DNA from: Phycisphaerae bacterium
GTDB lineage: Bacteria; Planctomycetota; Phycisphaerae; UBA1845
DNA: 13,745 bases
NCBI GenBank assembly: GCA_029260195.1
Contig: JAJDDS010000328.1
Location: forward strand, 1-13,745
Direction of reading: 5' to 3'
In this document: positions 6,481 through 13,745 of the stretch, piece after piece
Layout of the letters: the number at the start of each line of letters is the position of its first letter
How positions within the stretch are numbered: the first letter of the stretch is position 1
The notes under the pieces: model-generated
The model's database searches: none
The model's input: only the letters and a program-made list of their open reading frames with translations
What the model was told of the DNA's origin: nothing
Position numbers and translations under genes: made by a program

Positions 6481-7956
6481 TTATCCCAACAGTGTCAGGA
6501 TCTGCGCGGCCTGCTGATTCGCGAGGCCTAGCAGTGAGATGCCCGAGTTGAGCAGGATGCTCTGTCTGTTGAGCTCAGCCGTTGCGGCCGCGTAGTCGGT
6601 ATCCCCGATGATACTGGCGGCATTGGTGAGCTGCGTTTTGTTGATCTCGAGCGAATTAATCGATGTCTGGACCTGAAACTTCTGGAATCCTCCGAGTCGG
6701 CCACGTTCGGTGGCGATGTCGGAGATGGCTTTCTTGACGACGCGAAGTGCGGTTCCGGCGTTGGTGTTGAGGTCGGCTGATCCGCCGCCCTTGATGTCGT
6801 TCAGCAACCCGCCGGAATCCCCGCCACCGAGTTGGTGCGAGAAGAACGAGTTGAACCCGATCGTCTGTCGGGTCGTGGTGTCCGCGCCGAGCTGGAACGT
6901 GGCGCCACCGCTGACCTCAACATTGAAGGTATCGGTGTTGGACCGGTTTGCGACTCGGCCGAATCCGTAGTCCTGCTCCAGGGAGTACTGAAAGCTCAGC
7001 CCGTTCGCGGTGAAGCTCACGTCAAGTCCGTCGACGTTGGCGACCTGCCCGTTGACGGTGACGGAGGCGTCAACGCCTCGGCTGTTGGTGGTTTCGGTGA
7101 TGGTCGTCGTGGTTCCGGTAAGGTTGTTCTTGAGAACGCCGCCGGAAATGACGTCAATGGTGATGAATTCGTCATCACCGAACCCATTAGTGTTCATCTC
7201 GATGTTCTGTCCGTCGAGGCTGGCACTGACGCCCGTGGTCGAGGTCTGTGTATTGACGGCGTCGATGATGCCCTGGCGCGTCAGTCCGCTGCCCAGTGTG
7301 ATGGTTGCCGTTCCCAAGGTCCCGGTGACGGTGACCTGTGACGCTCCGCTGGTATTGATGTTCGTGCCGGCGGCATTGAAGTAGAAGGCCCCTGCGGTGA
7401 CAACGGCCGAGGCGGCTTGCGCGGAGGCGGTGATGGTGGCGGTGACGGTCGTGGCGGTTGTGATGTCGGGGCGTGAGAAGATGCGGAGGTTCTCGACTTT
7501 TGTGGAATCGACGCCCGTCGTGTTGATCGCGAGCGACCCGTCAAGGAGGCGTTTCCCATTGAATGTTGTTGTCCGCATGATGCGATCGATCGATGTGATG
7601 GCCGAGTCGATCTGGGACTGATTGGCTGCTGTTTCCGCTCCGGAAAGCGCGCCACTGTTCGTGGAGGCCGCGACAAGCGCTTCGATGTCGCTCAGGAGTG
7701 AACTGACTTCTGCCAGTGAGGCCTCGGCCGTGGCAACCTGTGCGTCGGTACGCTGATTGTTGTCGATGGCAGCGTTGACGGCTGTGAGGTCCGCGTTGAG
7801 GTTTTCGAGTGCGATGAGTCCGGCGGGATTATCCTTGCCTGTGTTGATCTTCTTGCCTGTGCTGAGCTGTGTGAGGACGTTTGTCTGCGCCGTCTGTGTC
7901 CTGTTCAGAATTGTCAGCAACTGCAATGTGTTGATGTTTGTGACTGTGAGACCCAT
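6481..7956 (-). CDS. Flagellin
   Basis: The 491-residue product is the filament subunit exported by the flagellar type III system. The conserved N-terminal D0/D1 region covers about 1-145, with NINTLQLLTILNRTQ and LSTGKKINTGKDNPAGL matching the family. The conserved C-terminal region covers about 385-491, with SIIGDTDYAAATAELNRQ and the terminal helix ending ILTLLG. The variable middle (150-350) carries a flagellin hook IN-type segment (about 207-272, ITLGSGLTRQGIIDAVNTQ), and a second, partial beta-rich segment may lie near 293-330. AGGGG (7968-7964) is 7 bases before the ATG. The gene appears to be a single unit with its own terminator, and no other flagellar gene is in the window. I see no convincing sigma-28 promoter in the 214-base gap upstream. 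Residues for FliW or chaperone binding cannot be judged. Confidence 0.93.
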   Translation of the reverse strand: MGLTVTNINTLQLLTILNRTQTAQTNVLTQLSTGKKINTGKDNPAGLIALENLNADLTAVNAAIDNNQRTDAQVATAEASLAEVSSLLSDIEALVAASTNSGALSGAETAANQSQIDSAITSIDRIMRTTTFNGKRLLDGSLAINTTGVDSTKVENLRIFSRPDITTATTVTATITASAQAASAVVTAGAFYFNAAGTNINTSGASQVTVTGTLGTATITLGSGLTRQGIIDAVNTQTSTTGVSASLDGQNIEMNTNGFGDDEFITIDVISGGVLKNNLTGTTTTITETTNSRGVDASVTVNGQVANVDGLDVSFTANGLSFQYSLEQDYGFGRVANRSNTDTFNVEVSGGATFQLGADTTTRQTIGFNSFFSHQLGGGDSGGLLNDIKGGGSADLNTNAGTALRVVKKAISDIATERGRLGGFQKFQVQTSINSLEINKTQLTNAASIIGDTDYAAATAELNRQSILLNSGISLLGLANQQAAQILTLLG

Positions 7957-7963
7957 GACATCA

Positions 7964-7968
7964 CCCCT
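7964..7968 (-). promoter_or_regulatory. Ribosome-binding site of flagellin
   Basis: The minus strand reads AGGGG 7 bases before the ATG at 7956. It supports this start and suggests efficient translation, unlike several neighbours that lack a clear site. Confidence 0.6.
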
Positions 7969-8170
7969 GCTAGAAGACCGCCAGTTTGAACGAGGCCTTT
8001 TCCCTCTCGGTCACAAGCTAGGATACGGTTTCGAGGCGGGCAAATCGAAAAAACGAATAAATCTCAGATCGCGGCACCGTGATCTTGGAGGACGGTTTTC
8101 CGGGACGACGCCCCGATAGGCCACGTAATGAGACGCCGCGAATACCGTTCGGAAATGTCGTAGTGGACTG

Positions 8171-8932
8171 TTATCGCGCTCGTTGATCTTTCGATCGCGC
8201 GCGCCGAAGAATGGCTTCGAAAAACGCCCCGGCGGCTGGCGTGCGACCCATCAGATGCGAGAGGTGATAATGCAGAATGTCGAAGACTCCGGCGACGTCC
8301 GCGTCGCGCGGGATCTCCTCGGCGATCAGAGCCGCCGGCAACACTTTTAGAAGACGTTTCTCGACGCGGGCGGGCTCGCAATCGCGACAGAGCAGCCCAC
8401 CCTCAAATGACGAGAAGTAGATGTCCCGCGTTCCGAAGGGCGTCCGGCCGCAGGCGACGCAGTGGTCGAGGCGGGGCGACAACCCAACCTCGATCAATAG
8501 AGATCGTTGAAACGCAATTAGTGTGAATAGCGGACGGTCGGTCTCGGAAAGGGCAGCCAGCGTCCGGGCGAGGGCATCGTGCAGCTGGGGGTGCGGGTCC
8601 CAGTCCTCGGTCAGTCCAGCCACAATATCGGCTGCGTACTGGGCCGCGTTCAGACGGTCCAGGCGATCGCGCAACCCCGAGTAGGATGAAGAGGTCGCCC
8701 ACTGGGTCAACGTGGCGAGGGCTTCCTGCCGGGCATGTCTGACGGAGATGACGGCTTGACCGCACTCAAGGAGGTCGATTCCCGGACTGAATCGTTTCTT
8801 GGTGGATCGGCGGGCGCCTTTCGCGATGACGCGGACCCTTCCGTGACGTTTCGAGAAGAGGGCGAGGATCTGTGATGATTCGGAGAAGTCCAATCGCTTC
8901 AGGACGATGGCGGTGTCGTGGATCATGGGCAT
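8171..8932 (-). CDS. recO: DNA repair protein RecO
   Basis: RecO works with RecR (and RecF) to load RecA on SSB-coated single-stranded DNA in gap repair. The 253-residue product has the N-terminal OB-fold region (about 1-80; DTAIVLKRLDFSESSQILALF, GRVRVIAKGARR). A helical middle follows, then a C4 zinc-finger pair at C158, C161, C182 and C185 (HCVACG and LLCRDC). Many bacterial RecO proteins have this zinc site, while the E. coli type lacks it. The start ATG at 8932 is followed by another at 8926. Neither has a clear Shine-Dalgarno site, so the true start may be either. It follows nadD on the same strand after 69 bases and is probably co-transcribed with it. Confidence 0.92.
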   Translation of the reverse strand: MPMIHDTAIVLKRLDFSESSQILALFSKRHGRVRVIAKGARRSTKKRFSPGIDLLECGQAVISVRHARQEALATLTQWATSSSYSGLRDRLDRLNAAQYAADIVAGLTEDWDPHPQLHDALARTLAALSETDRPLFTLIAFQRSLLIEVGLSPRLDHCVACGRTPFGTRDIYFSSFEGGLLCRDCEPARVEKRLLKVLPAALIAEEIPRDADVAGVFDILHYHLSHLMGRTPAAGAFFEAILRRARSKDQRAR

Positions 8933-9001
8933 GGCGACATCGCAGACAGGCGGGCGGCGATTATGGACGGAGAGTATCCGGAGACGACCGGGACGCGGCG
9001 G

Positions 9002-9631
9002 TCACCCGTTGGATTCGTCGCGATAGAAGCCATGCTCGACAATGTAGGTATGAACCGAGTCTGGGACAAGGTACCGGATCGAGAGCCCGGCGCGGATGCG
9101 CCCGCGAATGTCCGTGGCGGAGATGTCGATTTGGGGCGTTTTCAGGACGTGCGCGAGGAGGCGGTCGACCTGCTCGGACGTGAACGCCGACCGGAGAGAC
9201 GCGACGACGGAGTCATCCCAGCCAGGTCGCGCAGCCGTCACGATTTCGCATCGGTCGATGAGTTCGGCGGCGCGGTGCCAAGTGGTCAGTTCAGCCAGCG
9301 AGTCGGCGCCGATAATCCAGTAGGGCCGCGCGTCGGAGTTTTCAGATTTGGTGAAATGGGCGATGGTGTCGATGGTGTAGGTCGGTCCGGATTCACGGAG
9401 GTCGTGGTCACTAAGCTCGAAAACGGGTTCGTCGCGGATCGCGATTCGGACCATGGCTTCGCGGTGCTCGGCGGCTGCGAGATCGTCGGCGTTCTTGTGC
9501 GGTGGTCGAGCGGAAGGAAGGAAGACGACGCGGTGGACGTTGAGAGTCTCCGCGACGGCGCGGGCGATGATAAGGTGTCCGTTGTGGATGGGGTCGAAGC
9601 TTCCGCCGTAGAGTGCGATGCGTTGGGTCAT
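9002..9631 (-). CDS. nadD: Nicotinate-nucleotide adenylyltransferase NadD
   Basis: NadD joins nicotinate mononucleotide with ATP to give deamido-NAD in NAD synthesis. The product has 209 residues, a normal length. Near the start, GGSFDPIHNGH (9-19) contains the nucleotidyltransferase signature with the HxGH motif. Near the end, ISATDIRGRI (170-179) matches the second signature (ISxTxIR). LPSARPPHK (about 47-55) is the substrate-loop region. The frame is open for 68 codons further upstream to 9835, but that stretch is Arg- and Pro-rich, unlike the family, and overlaps the divergent glycosyltransferase. The ATG at 9631 fits the family N-terminus exactly. No strong ribosome-binding site precedes it. 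It is probably the first gene of a nadD-recO unit. Confidence 0.95.
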   Translation of the reverse strand: MTQRIALYGGSFDPIHNGHLIIARAVAETLNVHRVVFLPSARPPHKNADDLAAAEHREAMVRIAIRDEPVFELSDHDLRESGPTYTIDTIAHFTKSENSDARPYWIIGADSLAELTTWHRAAELIDRCEIVTAARPGWDDSVVASLRSAFTSEQVDRLLAHVLKTPQIDISATDIRGRIRAGLSIRYLVPDSVHTYIVEHGFYRDESNG

Positions 9632-9809
9632 GAAGCGTAGCCGGGCGCCGGTCGGGTGAACGCAGGGCATGGTATCGAGGGCGCGGGGGGCGGTCAAACG
9701 GGGCGGGCGACGGTTTGCTTGGAGGCGACGAAGTGACGAGTCCGATAACTGGGGTCGTGGGACGGGGTGCGCACCGAATGCGCGACGGCGGCCCATCGGG
9801 TTGAGCTCG

Positions 9810-11051
9810 GTGAACGAACCACAGCTATCCTTCATACTAGCCAGTCACAATCGGCGCGAGATCGTGCTGAAAACGTTACGCCGGTTGGAGAGCGAGGAGA
9901 CGTTTTCCGGCCTGAGCGAGACGATCGTGGTCGACAACGCGTCCGCGGACGGTACAGCCCGCGCGGTGCGCGAGCGGTTCGAGGAGGTGACGGTCTTGGC
10001 GCTACGCCGCAATTTGGGCAGCTGCGCGAAGGCGATGGGCGTCCAGCGTGCGCGGGGGCGGTATATCGTCTTTCTCGACGACGACTCGTATCCGCGAGGG
10101 GGAAGTGTGGATCGAATGATCGAGCGCTTCGAGTCCGCGAAGGAACTCGGTGCGTCGGGCTTCACGGTTCACCTCCCGGACGGTCGTCGGGAGTGCAGCG
10201 CGTTCCCGAATGTGTTCGTGGGGTGCGGGGTCGGGTTTCGCGCGGAGGCCTTGCATGCGGTCGGGGGATTGGATGCGGGGTTTTTCATGCAGGGGGAGGA
10301 GTTCGATCTGAGTTTTCGCCTGGTGAACGCCGGCTGGGGAGTCCGAGTGTTCGAGGATCTGCACGTCGAGCATTTGAAGACACCGCGAGCGCGGTTGAGC
10401 GCCCGGACAACGTACTACGATACACGGAACAACCTGCTCGTCGTAGAGCGATATTTGACCGAGCCCTATCGGAGCATCTACCGGGCGGATTGGGTGCGCC
10501 GTTACGGTTGGTTAGCGGCGGCGAACAGTCATCGCGTCGCGTTCGCGCGGGGCGCGGCTGCGGGCAGGGTGATGGGACTGCGCGAGCGAAGACGTTTTGC
10601 CGGGCGGCGGCTGCGACCGGCGGCGTTCGAGACGTTGTTTCGATTATACGAGGTTCGTTCGCGGATGGCGGAGTTGCGGCGAACGGGTGTTCGTCGCGTC
10701 GTGCTCGCGGATATGGGGAAGAACGTGTTCGCGTTCTACCAGGGGGCGCGTGAGTGCGGGCTTTCGGTTCCGGCGATTGCGGATGACCGGTTCGCGCTTT
10801 CGGGGCGGCGATATCGAGAGATTCCGATCGTCCCGACGGGGGAGATCGCGTCGCTGAATCCTGATGCGCTGGTGGTGAGCAACACCGCACCGGTACACGC
10901 CGAAACCACGCGGGCGCGGTTGGCGACGGCCGTGTCGGTCCCGATTCATAGCTGGTTTGACGCCGGCGGGAACGACCCGCCGAACGAGTTCTCTTCCAGC
11001 GACGACTCCCTTTCTTCCGAAAACAGGTGTTTCCAGTCCGCAGTTGGCTGA
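9810..11051 (+). CDS. Family 2 glycosyltransferase with C-terminal Rossmann-like domain
   Basis: Counted from the GTG at 9810, the product has 413 residues. Residues 5-215 form a GT-A, family 2 glycosyltransferase: LSFILASHNRRE, VDNASADGT (41-49), the metal-binding FLDDDS (89-93), and GEEFDLSFRL (162-171) with the likely catalytic acidic residues. No membrane segment is seen, so it is cytosolic or peripheral. After an Arg-rich linker (about 225-293), residues 294-380 (RRVVLADMGKNVFAFY, PAIADDRFALSG, DALVVSNTAP) resemble a small Rossmann-type nucleotide-binding domain of the kind attached to some sugar-modifying enzymes. The last 25 residues are Ser- and Asn-rich. The frame opens at an ATG at 9669, but those extra 47 residues are Arg-rich, precede the domain and overlap the nadD promoter region. 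I therefore prefer GTG 9810 (or TTG 9801). It leads a cluster with GDP-fucose synthesis genes. The transferred sugar is not determined. Confidence 0.8.
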   Translation: MNEPQLSFILASHNRREIVLKTLRRLESEETFSGLSETIVVDNASADGTARAVRERFEEVTVLALRRNLGSCAKAMGVQRARGRYIVFLDDDSYPRGGSVDRMIERFESAKELGASGFTVHLPDGRRECSAFPNVFVGCGVGFRAEALHAVGGLDAGFFMQGEEFDLSFRLVNAGWGVRVFEDLHVEHLKTPRARLSARTTYYDTRNNLLVVERYLTEPYRSIYRADWVRRYGWLAAANSHRVAFARGAAAGRVMGLRERRRFAGRRLRPAAFETLFRLYEVRSRMAELRRTGVRRVVLADMGKNVFAFYQGARECGLSVPAIADDRFALSGRRYREIPIVPTGEIASLNPDALVVSNTAPVHAETTRARLATAVSVPIHSWFDAGGNDPPNEFSSSDDSLSSENRCFQSAVG

Positions 11052-11061
11052 TTGGCGTTTC

Positions 11062-11068
11062 GAGAGGA
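11062..11068 (+). promoter_or_regulatory. Ribosome-binding site that sets a TTG start for gmd
   Basis: GAGAGGA lies 6 bases before TTG at 11075. The translation from there, (M)DKTALITGITGQDGS, matches the family N-terminus. An ATG at 11027 in the same frame would add 16 atypical residues and overlap the end of the preceding gene. Confidence 0.65.
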
Positions 11069-11074
11069 ATCACG

Positions 11075-12106
11075 TTGGACAAGACCGCGCTCATCACCGG
11101 GATCACGGGGCAGGACGGATCGTACCTTGCGGAGCTGCTGATCGAGAAGGGGTATCAGGTACACGGTATCATCCGGCGCAGCAGCACGTTCTCCACGCAG
11201 CGAATCGATCATCTGTATCAGGATTCCCACGAACCGCACGCCCGGCTTCGATTGCATTACGGCGACCTGCTGGACGCGTCCGGTTTGCGCAAGATCATCA
11301 GCACGACCCAGCCGGACGAGGTGTACAACCTCGGGGCGCAGTCGCACGTGCGGACCAGCTTCGATCAGCCAATCTACACGGCGGAGGTAATCTCGTTAGG
11401 AACGCTGAACCTCCTGGAGGCGGTGCGGGACTACCGAGACTCGACGGGGCGGGAACCACGACTCTACCAAGCCAGCAGCAGCGAGATGTACGGCAATAGC
11501 CGCGACTGTCCGCAATCCGAGGTGACGCCGTTTCGTCCGCGAAGTCCTTACGCGTGCTCCAAGGTACACGCATTCTGGCAGACAATTAATCACCGCGAAG
11601 CGTTCGGAATGTACGCCTGCAACGGAATCCTGTTCAATCATGAGTCGCCTCGGCGCGGCGAGACATTTGTGACGCGAAAGATCACGCGCGCTGCCACGCG
11701 TATAAAGCTGGGCCTGCAAGACAAGCTGTTCCTGGGCAATCTGGAAGGTAAGCGGGATTGGGGCTTCGCCGGAGACTATGTCAAGGCGATGTGGCTGATG
11801 CTGCAGCAGACTGACGCCGACGACTATGTCGTCGCGACCGGGGCGTCCCGCAGCGTCGGCGATTTTCTTAACGAATCCTTCGGGTGCTTGGATCTGGACT
11901 GGCGCGAGTACGTCGAGGTCGACGAGCGGTACCTTCGGCCGACGGAGGTGAACGAGCTGCGCGGGGACGCGTCCAAGGCGCGGGGCCTGCTCGGCTGGAA
12001 ACCGAGCCTCGATTTCGAGGGACTGGTTCACATGATGATTGAAAGCGATATGCGGATGGCTGAGCAGGAACTCGTGATTGCGGACGCCGGTGTTGCACGG
12101 CGATAG
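11075..12106 (+). CDS. gmd: GDP-mannose 4,6-dehydratase
   Basis: This enzyme converts GDP-D-mannose to GDP-4-keto-6-deoxymannose, the first step to GDP-L-fucose and related sugars. It is an extended short-chain dehydrogenase. Numbered from the TTG, GITGQDG (9-15) is the NADP-binding loop. SSSEMYG (134-140) holds the Ser/Thr and Glu of the active site, and Y159 and K163 in SPYACSK are the catalytic pair. YACNGILFNHESPRRGETF (180-198) is the hallmark of this family. The 343 residues match the usual length. The TTG start is chosen from a good ribosome-binding site 6 bases upstream. The gene lies 23 bases after the glycosyltransferase stop, so the two are very likely co-transcribed. Confidence in function is high. 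Confidence 0.94.
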   Translation: MDKTALITGITGQDGSYLAELLIEKGYQVHGIIRRSSTFSTQRIDHLYQDSHEPHARLRLHYGDLLDASGLRKIISTTQPDEVYNLGAQSHVRTSFDQPIYTAEVISLGTLNLLEAVRDYRDSTGREPRLYQASSSEMYGNSRDCPQSEVTPFRPRSPYACSKVHAFWQTINHREAFGMYACNGILFNHESPRRGETFVTRKITRAATRIKLGLQDKLFLGNLEGKRDWGFAGDYVKAMWLMLQQTDADDYVVATGASRSVGDFLNESFGCLDLDWREYVEVDERYLRPTEVNELRGDASKARGLLGWKPSLDFEGLVHMMIESDMRMAEQELVIADAGVARR

Positions 12107-12184
12107 GGGATCCGTGGTGTACGACGGCCGACCGGGGATCGTCTGCCACTTGGCGCGGCGCCGTCACACGCGCGCGTGGAATCG

Positions 12185-13162
12185 ATGACTGTGGGTGAGT
12201 GCAACGAACGCGACTTCTGGGCCGAGCGGAAGGTCTGCGTGACCGGAGGCGCGGGTTTTGTGGGACGGGTTTTGTGTCGTCGCCTGAAGGAATTCGGGTG
12301 TGCGGCGGTCTCCGTTCCGCGGCGGGAGCAGTACGATCTGACGCAGCCAGAGGCCGTGGCGCGGATGTACGACGATTTCGGCCCGGACGTCGTGATTCAT
12401 CTGGCGGCGGAGGTAGGGGGGATCGGGGCGAATCGCGCGCATCCGGGTCGTTTCTTCTATGTCAATCTCGCGATGGGTATGAATCAGATCGAACGGGCGC
12501 GCCGGGTTGGCGTCGAGAAGTTCGTGCAGGTGGGGACTGTGTGTTCCTATCCGAAGTTCTGCCCGGTCCCGTTTCGGGAAGAGGACATCTGGTCCGGGTA
12601 TCCTGAGGAGACGAACGCGCCATACGGAATCGCAAAGAAATCGCTGCTCGTAATGTTGCAGGCGTACCGGGCGGAGTATGGATTCAATGGGGTGTTCGTG
12701 ATGCCGGTCAACCTCTACGGACCCGGTGATAACTTCGATCCGGATTCGTCACACGTTATTCCAGCCCTGATTCGCAAGTTCCAGATTGCCAAGGACGAAG
12801 GGCGCGACGCCGTCGAGTGCTGGGGGACCGGTCAGCCGAGCCGGGAGTTCCTGTATGTCGACGACGCAGCCAGCGCGATCCTAGCCGCCGCTCGGTGTTA
12901 CGATGGCGCGGAGCCAATCAACATCGGCACCGGATCGGAGATCACGATTCGCAAGCTGGCGCACCTCATCGCAGAGCTGATCGGATTCGATGGGGGAATC
13001 GTGTGGGATCGCGCTCAGCCGGACGGGCAACCACGACGGCAACTGGATGTGACCCGGGCGTTCGAGACGCTGCGCTGGCTGGCGCGGGTCGATTTGCGAA
13101 CGGGGCTGGAACACACGATCAAGTGGTGGCGCAGCCGTCAGCCGTCCGTCATTCGCGATTAG
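12185..13162 (+). CDS. fcl: GDP-L-fucose synthase (epimerase/reductase)
   Basis: It takes the Gmd product and, by 3,5-epimerisation and NADPH reduction, makes GDP-L-fucose. The 325-residue protein has TGGAGFVG (20-27) for NADP. Catalytic Y147 and K151 lie in APYGIAKK, C120 is in GTVCSYPK and H190 is in SSHVIPAL. These match the Y136/K140 and C109/H179 pairs of the E. coli enzyme. The E. coli Ser107 position is Thr118 here, a conservative change. NLYGPGDNFDP (176-186) is typical of the family. Possible starts are GTG 12176, ATG 12185 and GTG 12191; none has a strong ribosome-binding site, and ATG 12185 is my choice. The gene follows gmd after 78 bases, and the pairing supports both assignments. 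Confidence 0.93.
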   Translation: MTVGECNERDFWAERKVCVTGGAGFVGRVLCRRLKEFGCAAVSVPRREQYDLTQPEAVARMYDDFGPDVVIHLAAEVGGIGANRAHPGRFFYVNLAMGMNQIERARRVGVEKFVQVGTVCSYPKFCPVPFREEDIWSGYPEETNAPYGIAKKSLLVMLQAYRAEYGFNGVFVMPVNLYGPGDNFDPDSSHVIPALIRKFQIAKDEGRDAVECWGTGQPSREFLYVDDAASAILAAARCYDGAEPINIGTGSEITIRKLAHLIAELIGFDGGIVWDRAQPDGQPRRQLDVTRAFETLRWLARVDLRTGLEHTIKWWRSRQPSVIRD

Positions 13163-13233
13163 ATCAGACCATCGCGCCCTCCCGTGGCGCCGCCCGCCTC
13201 ACGCCGGCGCTCGCACTACAGTACAAATCACAC

Positions 13234-13239
13234 TAGTAT
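13234..13239 (+). promoter_or_regulatory. Possible -10 box before cysteine desulfurase
   Basis: TAGTAT matches four of six positions of TATAAT and lies 45 bases before the start codon, in an A/T-richer patch. The -35 region at proper spacing is poor (TCGCAC), so this is a weak call. Confidence 0.25.
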
Positions 13240-13284
13240 GGCATGCGCGCGCCGTACACGAAACCGACGGAGGACACGTTCCAC

Positions 13285-13745
13285 ATGATCTACCTCGACT
13301 ACAACGCCACTACCCCCGTCGACAAGCGCGCCGTCGACGCCATGATCCCCTACCTCACCGAGCACCACGGCAACCCATCAAGCACCCACACCGCCGGCCG
13401 CGCCATGAAGGCTGGTCTCAACAAAGCCCGCGATCAGCTCGCCGCCCTTCTCGGAACCTCCCCCGATCGAATGGTGTTCACCTCCGGCGGAAGCGAATCC
13501 AACAACCACATCATCAAGGGCGTTTACGAAAAAAACAAATCCCATCCCTGCCACATCATCACAAGCGCCGTAGAACACCCCGCTATCCTCGTCCCCTGCG
13601 AGTTCCTCGAGCGCAACGGCTGCAAGATCACGAAAGTGCCAGTCGATGGCACTGGCCGCATCGACCCCGACGACGTCCAGCACGCCCTCACGCCCGACAC
13701 CATCCTCATCACGATCATGCACGCCAACAACGAGGTCGGCACCAT
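13285..13745 (+). CDS. Cysteine desulfurase (NifS/IscS family), 3' end outside window
   Basis: This PLP enzyme releases sulfur from cysteine for iron-sulfur clusters or thio-modification. The window holds 153 codons. Motifs in order are YLDYNATTPVD (3-13), HGNPSSTH (28-35), FTSGGSESNN (65-74, PLP phosphate binding), AVEHPAI (95-101, with the His that stacks on PLP) and HANNEVGT (146-153). The PLP lysine and the catalytic-loop Cys would lie beyond the window. GGAGGA at 13269-13274 is 10 bases upstream of the ATG. Third codon positions here are mostly C, unlike the preceding plus-strand genes. It could be IscS, NifS or a paralogue; the part seen does not decide. Confidence 0.93.
   Translation, partial: MIYLDYNATTPVDKRAVDAMIPYLTEHHGNPSSTHTAGRAMKAGLNKARDQLAALLGTSPDRMVFTSGGSESNNHIIKGVYEKNKSHPCHIITSAVEHPAILVPCEFLERNGCKITKVPVDGTGRIDPDDVQHALTPDTILITIMHANNEVGT

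Noticed and set aside
7965..7985. Sigma-54-like TGGC-N8-GC pattern before flagellin
   Set aside because: It overlaps the ribosome-binding site, and transcription would start at the ATG itself, leaving no leader.
8005..8036. Sigma-28-like promoter before flagellin
   Set aside because: Only the CCGA core of the -10 box is present, and the nearest AAA-type -35 box is at poor spacing.
9669..9809. 47-codon N-terminal extension of the glycosyltransferase from ATG 9669
   Set aside because: It is Arg-rich, precedes the first strand of the GT domain and covers the likely promoter region of nadD. It is not excluded, only less likely.
9632..9835. 68-codon N-terminal extension of nadD
   Set aside because: NadD proteins begin just before the GGSFDP motif, as they do from 9631. 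The extension is low-complexity and overlaps the divergent gene.
9767..10753. 328-codon plus-strand open frame
   Set aside because: It is a shifted frame of the glycosyltransferase gene with Arg- and Gly-rich nonsense composition.
1..13745. A new defence, mobile or other undescribed multi-gene system
   Set aside because: Nearly all genes match well-known housekeeping or sugar-nucleotide families. No nuclease-helicase cluster, toxin-antitoxin pair, transposase, integrase or array is visible.

Overview
The window looks like chromosomal DNA from a GC-rich, flagellated, Gram-negative-type bacterium. My best guess is a member of the Planctomycetota (Phycisphaerae-like). That rests on the overall style: long structured spacers, secreted cysteine-rich and acidic proteins of unknown family, weak or absent Shine-Dalgarno sites on several genes, and a C4 zinc-finger RecO. 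It is an inference, not a marker-based assignment. Most of the content is ordinary housekeeping and cell-surface sugar metabolism. I see no phage, IS transposase, CRISPR array or recognisable defence system.

Layout. Positions 1-210 hold the end of a small secreted or lipoprotein-like gene. Positions 211-1310 form a 1.1 kb spacer with no convincing gene. This spacer contains one copy of a diverged dispersed repeat (371-511), a 290-bp element bounded by a perfect 27-bp inverted repeat (997-1286), and an internal palindrome. A secreted, acidic, cysteine-rich protein of unknown function follows (1311-2396). A second copy of the dispersed repeat (2401-2539) lies just after its stop codon. An NAD(P)-dependent aldehyde dehydrogenase (2672-4159), a tRNA-Leu(UAA) on the minus strand (4228-4312) and a full-length PolX-type DNA polymerase/PHP protein (4515-6236) come next. 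A REP-like palindrome (6269-6331) and a strong intrinsic terminator separate polX from a convergent flagellin gene (7956 to 6481).

Further along, nadD and recO sit in tandem on the minus strand (9631 to 8171). Divergent from them is a plus-strand cluster of three genes: a family 2 glycosyltransferase fused to a C-terminal Rossmann-like domain, GDP-mannose 4,6-dehydratase, and GDP-L-fucose synthase. The last two together convert GDP-mannose to GDP-L-fucose. The glycosyltransferase could use that or a related sugar nucleotide for a surface polysaccharide or glycoprotein. The window ends inside a cysteine desulfurase gene (13285 onward). Base composition changes in the spacer before this gene: the plus strand goes from G-leaning to strongly C-rich.

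The most unusual parts are the 290-bp inverted-repeat element directly upstream of the secreted-protein gene, the pair of diverged repeats around that gene, the glycosyltransferase-Rossmann fusion, and the composition switch near 13.2 kb.
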